Shown here in pieces: positions 45,507 through 53,874 of a stretch of DNA of 64,000 nt; the stretch's first letter is position 1; each line of letters opens with the position of its first letter. A model generated the notes under the pieces. That model had not been told where the DNA came from and did no database searches. It saw only the letters and a program-made list of their open reading frames with translations. A program made the translations under genes and the position numbers. The stretch is from an uncultured Pelagibacteraceae bacterium (lineage in GTDB: Bacteria; Pseudomonadota; Alphaproteobacteria; Pelagibacterales; Pelagibacteraceae), in NCBI GenBank assembly GCA_902567235.1, contig CACFLX010000005.1, positions 26,879 to 90,878 of the forward strand, given 5' to 3'.

Positions 45507-46653
45507 TATTTTTTACAGAATTATATGCCCAATCAATCCAAGGTAAAAGAGCTTTCATATCACTATTTTGAACAGTTGATCCACCCCATATCCTTATGCT
45601 AGGTGGTGCTTTAGGATATCCATTAATATCATTTGCAACACCTTCTTTTTCAAGAAGTGAGAATAATTTTTTTAATACTCCTCTTTGATCGTCTTCGTTA
45701 TGTTTTGTAAACCATTCGTCTTTGATTAAAACTGTTATGCTTGTTGAAGATCTAATATTTTTATCTTCACACATAAATTTAAAATCATCACTTTTCTCAA
45801 TCCAATCTTCTACAATTTTTAAATTTTGATTTGAAATATTCACTAATTCTTTAGTACCACCTACTGACTCTACCCAGTTTAAAGCATCTAGGCCGTCTTC
45901 AACACAAATCATTGATGGGGTATTTATGGTTCCTCCTTCGAATATTCCTTTAATTAATTTTTTCTTACTTGCTAATCTAAATAATTTTGGAATTGGCCAA
46001 GGTGGTATATGAGTTTCTAATCTTTCAACAGCTCGTGGAGATATAGCTATCATTCCGTGAGCAGCTTCTGCACCTAAAACTTTTTGCCAAGACCATGTAA
46101 TTACATCAAGCTTACTATAATCCATATCCATAGCAAAAATACCTGATGTAGCATCGCAAATTGTTAGGCCTTCTCTATCTTCAGGTATCCAATCACCATT
46201 TGGAATTCTGACGCCAGCCGTTGTACCATTCCAAGTAAAAACTACATCATTTTTAAAATTAACCTTAGATAAATCAGGAAGAATTCCATAGTCGGTTACA
46301 TGGCTGTTTACGTCTTTAATTTTTAATTGATCAAGTATGTCTATTACCCAATCTTTTCCAAAATTTTCCCAAGCTAAAACATCAACACCTTTACACCCTA
46401 AAAGAGACCATAGAGCAGCCTCTAAAGCTCCAGTATTCGACCCAGTCATTATTCCTACGTGGTATCCATCAGGTAATTGAAGAATTTTTTTAGATTTAAC
46501 AATAACTTCATTTAACTTTTCTTTACAAACCTTGTGTCTATGAGATCTTCCTATAGGGGTGTTTTTTAATGCGTCTATAGTCCAACCTGGACGTTTGGAA
46601 CAAGGTCCGCTAGAAAAATTTGGATTATCTGGTTTTGTGCTTGGTTTTTCCAT
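45499..46653 (-). CDS. serC: phosphoserine aminotransferase (alphaproteobacterial/archaeal type)
   Basis: PLP enzyme making phosphoserine from phosphohydroxypyruvate and glutamate, the step after SerA. The 384-residue protein fits the type 2 SerC family: NPNFSSGPCSKRPGW at the start, IGRSHRHKVCKEKL near 34, MTGSNTGALEAALWSLLG near 69, the PLP Lys191 in TWSWQKVLGAEAAHG, and GGTINTPSMICVEDGLDAL near 241. It overlaps serA by eight bases, so two consecutive enzymes are coupled. The DUF1015 gene lies upstream across a 126-base gap. Confidence 0.95.
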   Translation of the reverse strand: MEKPSTKPDNPNFSSGPCSKRPGWTIDALKNTPIGRSHRHKVCKEKLNEVIVKSKKILQLPDGYHVGIMTGSNTGALEAALWSLLGCKGVDVLAWENFGKDWVIDILDQLKIKDVNSHVTDYGILPDLSKVNFKNDVVFTWNGTTAGVRIPNGDWIPEDREGLTICDATSGIFAMDMDYSKLDVITWSWQKVLGAEAAHGMIAISPRAVERLETHIPPWPIPKLFRLASKKKLIKGIFEGGTINTPSMICVEDGLDALNWVESVGGTKELVNISNQNLKIVEDWIEKSDDFKFMCEDKNIRSSTSITVLIKDEWFTKHNEDDQRGVLKKLFSLLEKEGVANDINGYPKAPPSIRIWGGSTVQNSDMKALLPWIDWAYNSVKNNA

Positions 46654-46779
46654 AAATAAGTTTTTTAGATATATTTGTTTTTAAAAAAAGATATCACTAT
46701 TTTTTTTATATATATTTTTTAGCAATAAATAATGAACAATTGACGCAGTAATAACTTATTAAAGAGAAAATAATAAATT

Positions 46780-47982
46780 TTATTCAAAATCATACGCCAC
46801 TAAACCATCCAAAGGTTTGGGATCAAACCAAGTCGATTTTGGAGGCATATTTAATTTTTTATCTGCAAAGTTAATTACATTTTCCATTTGAGTAGCAAAC
46901 AAAGCAAAACCAACTTTTGCATCACCCGAATTTACTTTTTTTTCAATACCTTCTAATCCATGAAAACCTGCTAAAAAATCAATTCTATTATCGTATCTTG
47001 GATCCCCTATTCCTAAAGTGGGTTCTAGCAGATAGTAGTGTAACAAATTTATATCTAAATTAATAATATGAAACAAATTTTGATGAGGTTTTTCTTTAAG
47101 TTCCAAAGAATACCATTGCTTTTCTAAATACATTCCAAATATTTGAGATTTTTCTGGTTTGTATGAAGAACTTTGTTTTTCAACTTTAAATTTTTTTTTA
47201 ATTTCCTTAATAAAATCTGAAGGTGAATATCCATATAAATCTTTTATAAGTCTATTATAATCAAGTATCCTTGCCTGGCTTGTTGGAAAAATTGCTATCA
47301 TAAAATAATTATATAATTCACTTCCAGTATGATCGTGGTTTTTATGCTGCTTAAATTTTGAGAGTTTTAGCAATGCATCCATCCTATGGTGTCCATCTGC
47401 AATATAAATCCTATTTATAGAATTAAACAAATCAGATATTTTTAAAATTTTATTTTCATCGTCAACAACCCACATCTCGTGCTTACTTCCATCCATGCCC
47501 TCAAAAGAATATTCTGGAGAATTAGCTAACTCCTTTTCTACTAAATCGTTAAGTTGTTTATTGTCGGGATAAACAGCATATATAGGACCTATTTGCGCAT
47601 TTAAATTATTCATTTGTTTCATTCTTTTTTGTGATCTTTCAAAAAATATTTCTTCATGACCTCGTATATGTAAGTTGTCATAAGCAGACAATTTTGCAGT
47701 TCCAACTATTCCTACTTGTGAATGATTTCCTGATGATATTTTATAGATATAAAATGAATTTTTTTTATCTTTTTTTAAGATAGATTTTTTTTTCATTAAT
47801 TCAAATTGTTCTTTAGATTTAGAATTATCCTTTTCACCAAAAACATTTAAATAACTCCAGGAATTGTTGTTTTTATGATCTACAACAGAATCTTTTGATA
47901 AATGATCTGTGCTAGAAACAGCTACTGATGAAGCATTTTCTTTTGTCGGCCTTAAGCCTTTAAATGGATTTATAAAATACAT
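46780..47982 (-). CDS. DUF1015 family protein
   Basis: A 400-residue member of DUF1015, a conserved family of unknown activity often found beside serA and serC in alphaproteobacteria and other bacteria, which hints at a link to serine metabolism. Characteristic parts are INPFKGLRPTKENAS at the N-terminus, HIRGHEEIFFERSQKRM near 127-143 (the H-E-x-T/F-like site), NRIYIADGHHRMDALLK near 189-205, and EPTLGIGDPRYDNRIDF near 327. Soluble, with no signal peptide. Its gene is oriented with serC and serA, 126 bases upstream of serC. Confidence 0.88.
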   Translation of the reverse strand: MYFINPFKGLRPTKENASSVAVSSTDHLSKDSVVDHKNNNSWSYLNVFGEKDNSKSKEQFELMKKKSILKKDKKNSFYIYKISSGNHSQVGIVGTAKLSAYDNLHIRGHEEIFFERSQKRMKQMNNLNAQIGPIYAVYPDNKQLNDLVEKELANSPEYSFEGMDGSKHEMWVVDDENKILKISDLFNSINRIYIADGHHRMDALLKLSKFKQHKNHDHTGSELYNYFMIAIFPTSQARILDYNRLIKDLYGYSPSDFIKEIKKKFKVEKQSSSYKPEKSQIFGMYLEKQWYSLELKEKPHQNLFHIINLDINLLHYYLLEPTLGIGDPRYDNRIDFLAGFHGLEGIEKKVNSGDAKVGFALFATQMENVINFADKKLNMPPKSTWFDPKPLDGLVAYDFE

Positions 47983-48063
47983 GGAGTTATTTAATTAATA
48001 GAAGTGAATAGAGCAACTCTATTTTTTAGATATAAATATTAATAATATTGATTAATTTTTTCG

Positions 48064-49425
48064 TTATGCAATTTTAGGTAGTTTTTCTAAAGCTTTATTT
48101 GCATCAGCCTCATTATATTTGTCATCTGAAAGCTTATTATTGAAATAATCTCCATAGGCTTGCATATCAAAATGACCATGACCACATAAATTGAAAAGAA
48201 TAGTTTTCTTTTCACCATTTTTTTTACATTCAAGTGCAGCATCTATTGCACCCTTAACAGCGTGTGTAGCTTCTGGTGCTGGAACAATACCTTCGGCATT
48301 TGCAAATTTTACGCCTGCTTCAAAGCACTCTTTTTGACCGAAAGCTTTTGGTTCTATAGCTCCTATATCAGTTAAATGACTGACCATTGGGGCCATACCG
48401 TGGTATCTTAAACCGCCTGAATGAGTTGATGGTGGCATAAATTGAGATCCTAAAGTATGCATTTTGACTAATGGTGTACGCATTCCTGTGTCTCCAAAAT
48501 CGTATGCAAACTTACCTTTAGTTAAAGTTGGGCAGGACTTTGGTTCGCATGCTATTACTTTAATATCTTTTTTTTCTCTAAATTTTTTACCAAGAAAAGG
48601 AAATACTAGCCCTGAAAAATTGCTTCCTCCTCCTGTACATCCAACTAATATATCGGGATAATCATCTGCCATTTCCATTTGCATTATTGCTTCATTACCA
48701 ACGATAGTTTGATGCATTAAAACATGATTTAAAACACTTCCAAGAGAATATTTTGTATGCTCATCTTGCGCAGCCATTTCAACTGCTTCGGATATGGCTA
48801 TACCTAAACTTCCAGTGCTGTTTGGATCTTTTTCTAAAATTGCTTTACCTGTTGGAGTTCTATTTGATGGACTAGCATAACAATTTGCTCCAAAAGTTTG
48901 CATAATCATTTTTCTATATGGTTTTTGTTCATAACTAACTTTAACCATGTAAACATCAAGTTCGATTTTAAAGATTGAACATGCAAATGCTAAAGAACTT
49001 CCCCACTGGCCTGCGCCTGTTTCTGTTGTAATTTTTTTTGTACCTTCTTCTTTATTAAAAAAAGCTTGAGCTACGGCTGTGTTTGGCTTGTGACTTCCTG
49101 TCGGGCTAACACCTTCATATTTATAATAAATTTTAGCTGTTGTATCTAATGCCTTTTCTAGTTTTCTTGCTCTGTACAATGGTGAAGGTCTCCATTGTTT
49201 GTAAATTTCTCTAACTGGTTCTGGAATTTCTATTTCTCTATCCTGTGAAACTTCTTGTCCAATAAGTGCCATTGGAAATAATGGAGCTAAATCATCTGGT
49301 CCAATCGGTTTAAGCGTACCTGGATGAAGAACTGGAGAAAGTGGTTTTGGAAGATCAGCTGAAATATTATACCAAGTTTTTGGCATTTTGCTCTCTTCAA
49401 GAAAATATTTAATTCTATCAGACAT
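48064..49425 (-). CDS. trpB2: tryptophan synthase beta-like enzyme TrpB2
   Basis: PLP enzyme that condenses indole with serine. The 453-residue protein belongs to the TrpB2 type, longer than TrpB1 and lacking the tight TrpA contact surface. It has ISADLPKPLSPVLHPGT near 21, RPSPLYRARKLEKAL near 79, the PLP Lys113 in EGVSPTGSHKPNTAVAQ, ETGAGQWGSSLAFAC near 134, and GCTGGGSNFSGLVFP near 252. No trpA lies beside it, consistent with a stand-alone indole-salvage role or with use of a separate indole source. Another serine-related PLP reaction is not excluded. Cytoplasmic. Confidence 0.92.
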   Translation of the reverse strand: MSDRIKYFLEESKMPKTWYNISADLPKPLSPVLHPGTLKPIGPDDLAPLFPMALIGQEVSQDREIEIPEPVREIYKQWRPSPLYRARKLEKALDTTAKIYYKYEGVSPTGSHKPNTAVAQAFFNKEEGTKKITTETGAGQWGSSLAFACSIFKIELDVYMVKVSYEQKPYRKMIMQTFGANCYASPSNRTPTGKAILEKDPNSTGSLGIAISEAVEMAAQDEHTKYSLGSVLNHVLMHQTIVGNEAIMQMEMADDYPDILVGCTGGGSNFSGLVFPFLGKKFREKKDIKVIACEPKSCPTLTKGKFAYDFGDTGMRTPLVKMHTLGSQFMPPSTHSGGLRYHGMAPMVSHLTDIGAIEPKAFGQKECFEAGVKFANAEGIVPAPEATHAVKGAIDAALECKKNGEKKTILFNLCGHGHFDMQAYGDYFNNKLSDDKYNEADANKALEKLPKIA

Positions 49426-49501
49426 ATTTTATAAAAGTATTTTCTTAACTTATTTAATGAAATGCAAGCTTAAAATAAGACCAAATATTTATTCATTTAA
49501 C

Positions 49502-50296
49502 TTAGTATATGGTAATTCTATGCATTATTCTATTACCCTTAAAGGGAGTGGCTTGATGCAACATTGATCTATTGTCCCAAATAGCTAATTGATCTTTTTC
49601 CCACTCCAAAGAGTATTGGAATTTCTTTTTAACTTGATGTTTAAATAAAAATTTTTTTAATTTTGTTTCTTCTTTTTTATTTATATTGTTGAAGGCTATA
49701 AAATGACCTGGGCTACAAAATATACTTAATTTTTTATTAATTTTTTTTATTATTTTATGTTTAGAAATTAATTCGTTTTTTTGTTTACCTTTTTCTTTTG
49801 TTCTTTCCTGTAATGTAACCGATATAGGTCCTTCAGAAGAATAAATTGCTTTTAGATTTTTTAATTTTTTTTTTATATTATGAGGTAGATTTTTGTAAGC
49901 TAAATATTGTGAAGAAAATTCTGTATTTGCCTGTCCTTTTCTAGGCACTAATTTCGATAACAACATTGTAAATCTAGGAGGCTTTTTTGTGTAAATTGAG
50001 TCGGTATGGAATTGCTCACCAAAACTTGGTCCCTTATCTGTGGCTTTTCTTTCAACTACAGTTATTTTACTATATCTAGAATTTAAACCTTTTAACCTTG
50101 GATAATCGGCTGGAGTTCCTAATTTTTTAGCAAATTTTAAATAATTGTTTGAAGATAAGTTTTGATTTCTGAAATAAATCATTCCACAATTATTTAAAAC
50201 AGATTTAATTTTTTTTATTTCAACTTTTTTTAAATTTTTAACATCACATACTATTTCTGCTGTAATTTTATTTTTTTTTGGAATTATTTTAATCAT
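49502..50296 (-). CDS. TauD/TfdA-family Fe(II)/2-oxoglutarate dioxygenase
   Basis: Non-haem iron oxygenase of 264 residues. The metal triad is visible: H-x-D in GEQFHTDSIYTKKPPRF near 92-108 and the distal His in WDNRSMLHQATPFKGNRIMHR near 240-260, which also carries the 2-oxoglutarate Arg. MIYFRNQNLSSNNY near 39 is the family N-terminal strand. TauD-type enzymes hydroxylate sulfonates, herbicides, carnitine precursors and similar; the substrate here is open. It is three bases from the PhyH-type oxygenase gene, so two dioxygenases of different subfamilies form an operon. Confidence 0.88.
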   Translation of the reverse strand: MIKIIPKKNKITAEIVCDVKNLKKVEIKKIKSVLNNCGMIYFRNQNLSSNNYLKFAKKLGTPADYPRLKGLNSRYSKITVVERKATDKGPSFGEQFHTDSIYTKKPPRFTMLLSKLVPRKGQANTEFSSQYLAYKNLPHNIKKKLKNLKAIYSSEGPISVTLQERTKEKGKQKNELISKHKIIKKINKKLSIFCSPGHFIAFNNINKKEETKLKKFLFKHQVKKKFQYSLEWEKDQLAIWDNRSMLHQATPFKGNRIMHRITIY

Positions 50297-50299
50297 ATA

Positions 50300-51091
50300 T
50301 TAATTGCTCCAAACAACAGGAAACCAATCAGTTCTTAAAGTGTCTCCTGACTTTAAATTAATGCCAGTAAACGGAGGTGATGTTTCTCCACCGCGATCTA
50401 AATAACGTACATCATCACCTGTAAAACGTATAGAGAAAGCACGACGTCTCTCTTGAGAATTATTTCCGGATGCGCCATGAACAATTTTAAAATTAAATAA
50501 AACAGCATCACCTAGTCTGAGATTAGGTATCATTATTTCATTATTTAATGAATCAATGCTAGGCATTTCCATAAAATCATTTTTATTTTTGTACCACGGT
50601 TTATCATTCGACCACTTTGTAGGTTGAACAAGCTTAGGCCATTTATGAGAACCTAATACTAATTTTAAAGTATTTTCTTTATTAACTTCATCAAGAGGTA
50701 TCCAATAACTTCCAGTATCTTCTCCATCGACACAATAATAAGGCATATCTTGGTGCCATGGCGTTGCTTTGCTTGTGCTAGGTTCTTTTACAAAAATATG
50801 ATCATGAAATACCTGTATTGATTTCGAACTTGTCGCCTCAGCAACAATTTCTGCTGCTGGAGATTCTTTTACAAATTTTTTAAACTCTGGAATTCGATCC
50901 CAATTACAATAATCTTCAAAAAATCTACCATTTTCATTAACACTTGTATTTTCACGTGCGTGTGGTCCTGGATTTTTTAAAACTTTTTCAAATCCTTCTC
51001 TTAAATTATTTATCCAAGGTTTAAATACATCTCTTATTACTATTGCTCCATCATTCTTATAAGCATCAATTTGTTTAGAAGTTAAAATCAT
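50300..51091 (-). CDS. phytanoyl-CoA dioxygenase (PhyH) family oxygenase
   Basis: Fe(II)/2-oxoglutarate oxygenase of 263 residues. It starts with the family pattern QIDAYKNDGAIVIRDVFKPW, has H-x-D in TPWHQDMPYYCVDG near 115-128, TLKLVLGSHKW near 146, and the distal His and Arg in FNFKIVHGASGNNSQERRRAFSIRF (in parts: KIVHGASGNN, RRRAFSIRF) near 200-224. The family hydroxylates lipids, ectoine, phosphonates and other small molecules; nothing here fixes the substrate. Its ATG shares one base with the stop of the GT2 gene's neighbour frame at 51091, and it is the middle gene between GT2 and the TauD-like gene. Confidence 0.88.
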   Translation of the reverse strand: MILTSKQIDAYKNDGAIVIRDVFKPWINNLREGFEKVLKNPGPHARENTSVNENGRFFEDYCNWDRIPEFKKFVKESPAAEIVAEATSSKSIQVFHDHIFVKEPSTSKATPWHQDMPYYCVDGEDTGSYWIPLDEVNKENTLKLVLGSHKWPKLVQPTKWSNDKPWYKNKNDFMEMPSIDSLNNEIMIPNLRLGDAVLFNFKIVHGASGNNSQERRRAFSIRFTGDDVRYLDRGGETSPPFTGINLKSGDTLRTDWFPVVWSN

Positions 51092-51960
51092 TATTTTAAA
51101 TTATCAATATTTGAAATATTTGATAATGAATTATTTAATTGTTCTTGGCTTTCTCTTTTGGATATCACAAATACTGAAACTATTAATATGAAAACTAATA
51201 TGATTGGAATTAGCATCACTATTGTTATGTTTTGTTGAATTAAAAATAAGTAGACTAATAAAAACAATATAGATCTTATTAGGACATTTATTTTAAAAAC
51301 ACCAATAATAGATAGTGAATGTATTAATAAGTTTTTAAAACTCATTTTAGATGGACCAAAATATCTTGTTCCTCTTTCAGATGGAATTGTTGCTCTATCT
51401 TTTGCAACTTTTGCAAGTGAACCTGAAAAACTACTCCAAGTAGCTCTTTCGTTGATCATTTTCTCTACGGTTGATTTTGGCAAACAAGTGTAATTACCAT
51501 ATTTTATAGACTGTCCTGTAAAAGTAGAGGTTATTATCTTGTGAACAAAATAACAAAATTTAAAAAAAATTCCCTCTGATCTTTTAATTCTTTCTCCAAC
51601 AATTGGTTTATCAGGGTGATAATTCAAATTGTCTACAAGTTGTTTTATTTCTTCTGGTCTATCTTCTCCATCCCCATCCATAGGAATTACATAATCAAAT
51701 TCTTCATTTTCAAAAATATGTTTTAATCCTACTGCATTGCATCTCGCGTGCCCTTGGTTTTCTTTTATATTTATAATTTTAATGGAATTTAACTTTTCTA
51801 AATTAACAGATAATTCAGGCTTAGTTTCAGTTGATGCATCATTAACAATAATTACTGAAAACTCCTGATCTAAATGAGAAACTTCTGAATTTATATTTTC
51901 TAAAAGTTTAAAAACAGACTGCCAGTCGTTATAAACTGGTATTAATATTTTTATTTTCAT
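51091..51960 (-). CDS. GT2 glycosyltransferase (polyprenyl-phosphate sugar synthase-like)
   Basis: A 289-residue protein with a GT-A domain followed by two membrane helices. Motifs: ILIPVYNDWQSVFKLLENI at the N-terminus, VIIVNDASTE near 38, MDGDGEDRPEEIK near 93 (the metal D-x-D), and the acceptor region SKMSFKNLLIHSLSIIGVFK near 208. Two hydrophobic helices near 225-243 and 247-265 anchor it. The pattern is that of DPM1/ArnC-like enzymes that load a sugar on undecaprenyl phosphate. It is coupled to a 39-residue membrane peptide (one-base TAATG overlap) and to a GT39 protein upstream, which would use the lipid-linked sugar. Confidence 0.86.
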   Translation of the reverse strand: MKIKILIPVYNDWQSVFKLLENINSEVSHLDQEFSVIIVNDASTETKPELSVNLEKLNSIKIINIKENQGHARCNAVGLKHIFENEEFDYVIPMDGDGEDRPEEIKQLVDNLNYHPDKPIVGERIKRSEGIFFKFCYFVHKIITSTFTGQSIKYGNYTCLPKSTVEKMINERATWSSFSGSLAKVAKDRATIPSERGTRYFGPSKMSFKNLLIHSLSIIGVFKINVLIRSILFLLVYLFLIQQNITIVMLIPIILVFILIVSVFVISKRESQEQLNNSLSNISNIDNLK

Positions 51961-52079
51961 TAGCTAGCAGAGCTTATTAATCTAAGCAAAGATGCAATTA
52001 TCCCAAAACCCGAAAACTCAATTACTGCAACAATTACTATAACGAATAATATCTTTTTCCATTTATCACTTATATTCAT
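51960..52079 (-). CDS. 39-residue single-helix membrane peptide between GT39 and GT2
   Basis: A small gene that closes the gap between the GT39 and GT2 genes. It starts with ATG at 52079, six bases after the GT39 stop, and its TAA shares one base with the GT2 ATG (TAATG). The product has a short charged N-terminus (NISDKWKK), a hydrophobic helix (ILFVIVIVAVIEFSGFGIIA) and a short tail with one Arg. Exact fit between two genes, coupled start and stop, and protein-like composition support it being translated. It may be a subunit or assembly partner of the glycosyltransferases. No family recognised. Confidence 0.66.
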   Translation of the reverse strand: MNISDKWKKILFVIVIVAVIEFSGFGIIASLLRLISSAS

Positions 52080-52085
52080 AATTAA

Positions 52086-53378
52086 TTACTTATATTTTAT
52101 ACATTCTAAATTTTTATTACATAGAAAGATATTGCTTGAATTATAAATCCATTTTGGTCTTTCGTCTAAATGATATGATAAGTTGCCTGCCAACCATTCA
52201 TTACCTTTAACAAAGCTTAAATCACCAATAACTTCGATTTGGTTGCCATAAAATTCTCTAGCTTTTTTAGCCTCCTCTTTTCCAAAATAGTCAGTTCTCT
52301 TATCTGTTTCAGTGATTGAAACATAAGCATAAGCAAAAGGAGAAAAAATGAATAAAATTAGAAAGGCTGTAGTAAAGCCTTTTAATTTATTTAAATTAAT
52401 TTGTGATTGAAAAATATAAATTACCAGAACTCCAAAGAATAAATAAAAAGGTGTCATCCACATTGTTCTTATTTTAACTCCCATAATCATAGAAGTTAAA
52501 AAGACCATAGCTATTGGAACAATGTTTATTGCTAATAAAAATAATAACTTATTATCTTTAAAGTTAAATTTGCTTTTTAAATTACTTAAAAATAAAAACA
52601 TTAAAAAGAAAGGTATTAATATTCCAATTTGTTTTCCTAAGAAGATTAATGGATGGGTTATGTGATCTAAGAAATTTTGATCACCTGTTCCTGTTCTATC
52701 AAGGCCATAAGTAATCGTTACATAATCATTTTCAGATAGCCAAATTAAATGAGGCAATAAAACTATTAAAAAAGAAATAATTGATACAAGGCATTTAAAG
52801 TCAATTTTCTTTTTATAGATCATATAAACTAAAAAAATATCAATCCCTAAGCCTAAATAGATAAATAAATATTTTGATAAAAATCCAAGACCTGCAAATA
52901 GACCAAGTAATAACCAATCTATAATTTTATTATCTCTAAAGCCTTTCCATAAATATAGAGCTGTTAATGACCAGAAAGGCATCAAACAAACGTTAACATT
53001 AAATTCAGGAGTGGTGAAATTATAAAAGTAAATTCCTTCTAATAATAAAACTGACAACAGACAAAAAACTTTGTTTTCAAAAAACTCTTCTCCAAGTTTA
53101 AAAACAACAAAAAAAGAAATAATTACACAAATTTGACTTAATAAATAATAAGCCCAATCTTGTGCACCAAAAATTTGATAAAAAATTTCAACCAAAAATG
53201 CACTCATTGGGGGATGCTTGTTAAATCCCCAATCTAGATTACTCCCCCAAGCTAAAGCTTCAATTGTATCTAATGGCAAATTGTTATTTGTTAATGTTGG
53301 AATGAATGTCCAAATAATTAAATGAATTGTCAAAAAAATGTAAAAAAAATTTATTATATTATTTTTATTAATGGCCAT
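52086..53378 (-). CDS. GT39-type membrane glycosyltransferase (ArnT/PMT-like)
   Basis: Polytopic inner-membrane transferase of 430 residues that probably moves a sugar from a polyprenyl-phosphate carrier to a periplasmic acceptor. The N-terminal part has the first-loop acidic motif LPLDTIEALAWGSNLDWGFNKHPPM (in parts: LDTIEALAWG, KHPPMSAFL), characteristic of the PMT/ArnT superfamily, followed by about ten more helices and a periplasmic C-terminal domain with KRTDYFGKEEAKKAREFYGNQ (in parts). The start is taken at the ATG at 53378 because the extension to 53396 begins with TTG. It forms an operon with the small peptide and the GT2 gene. Confidence 0.85.
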   Translation of the reverse strand: MAINKNNIINFFYIFLTIHLIIWTFIPTLTNNNLPLDTIEALAWGSNLDWGFNKHPPMSAFLVEIFYQIFGAQDWAYYLLSQICVIISFFVVFKLGEEFFENKVFCLLSVLLLEGIYFYNFTTPEFNVNVCLMPFWSLTALYLWKGFRDNKIIDWLLLGLFAGLGFLSKYLFIYLGLGIDIFLVYMIYKKKIDFKCLVSIISFLIVLLPHLIWLSENDYVTITYGLDRTGTGDQNFLDHITHPLIFLGKQIGILIPFFLMFLFLSNLKSKFNFKDNKLLFLLAINIVPIAMVFLTSMIMGVKIRTMWMTPFYLFFGVLVIYIFQSQINLNKLKGFTTAFLILFIFSPFAYAYVSITETDKRTDYFGKEEAKKAREFYGNQIEVIGDLSFVKGNEWLAGNLSYHLDERPKWIYNSSNIFLCNKNLECIKYK

Positions 53379-53407
53379 TTTACTTAATTTATACAATTAA
53401 TGGTTCC

Positions 53408-53435
53408 TTGACACCTATTTATTCATGAATATATT
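53408..53435 (+). promoter_or_regulatory. sigma-70-type promoter of dksA
   Basis: TTGACA at 53408-53413, 16 bases, then TATATT at 53430-53435. Both hexamers are near consensus, and the -10 lies 22 bases before the dksA ATG at 53458, giving a short leader. Confidence 0.65.
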
Positions 53436-53457
53436 CAGCCACGTTTAAAATTTGATA

Positions 53458-53874
53458 ATGGTTAAAATCTCTAAAACTTACGTTCCTAAAGAAAAAGAAA
53501 AATATATGTGTGCAAAACACTTATCTTATTTCAAGAAAAAACTAACTGAATGGAAAGCTGACTTGGTAAAAACAAACAATGAAGCCTTATATAATAGTTC
53601 TATGGATGATAATAGCACATCTGCTGATATCGTTGATCAAGCTAGCTCTTACACAGAAAAAAATGTAGAGATGAGAGCTATTAATAGACAAATTAAATTA
53701 ATTTCAAAAATAGATTCTGCATTAAAAAGAATAAAAGATGGAACTTATGGCTTTTGTGAAGATACCGGTGAGCCTATTGGCCTAAAAAGATTAATGGCAA
53801 GACCTGTTGCAACTCTTTCAATAGCAGCACAAGAAAAACACGAAAAAGAGGAAAAAGTATTTGCAGATGACTAG
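53458..53874 (+). CDS. dksA: RNA polymerase-binding transcription factor DksA (single-Cys type)
   Basis: Binds the RNA polymerase secondary channel and, with ppGpp, controls rRNA and amino acid promoters. The start is taken at the ATG at 53458; the TTG six bases upstream is less likely. The 138-residue protein has the coiled coil with the tip motif ADIVDQAS (Asp57, Asp60, Ala62 at the positions of E. coli D71, D74 and A76), followed by the zinc-finger region YGFCEDTGEPIGLKRL and ARPVATLSIAAQE. Only Cys100 remains of the four zinc ligands (others Thr103, Ser121, Ala124), as in many alphaproteobacterial DksA proteins, so it probably folds without zinc. Confidence 0.95.
   Translation: MVKISKTYVPKEKEKYMCAKHLSYFKKKLTEWKADLVKTNNEALYNSSMDDNSTSADIVDQASSYTEKNVEMRAINRQIKLISKIDSALKRIKDGTYGFCEDTGEPIGLKRLMARPVATLSIAAQEKHEKEEKVFADD

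Noticed and set aside
46654..46779. Possible riboswitch upstream of serC
   Set aside because: SAR11 uses glycine riboswitches elsewhere, but this 126-base gap is A/T-rich without a conserved stem or tandem-aptamer pattern.
48007..48023. Hairpin AATAGAG-CAA-CTCTATT followed by T on the plus strand, between trpB2 and DUF1015
   Set aside because: It would terminate plus-strand transcription, but both flanking genes are on the minus strand, and there is no U run in that direction. Stem is only seven A/T-rich pairs.
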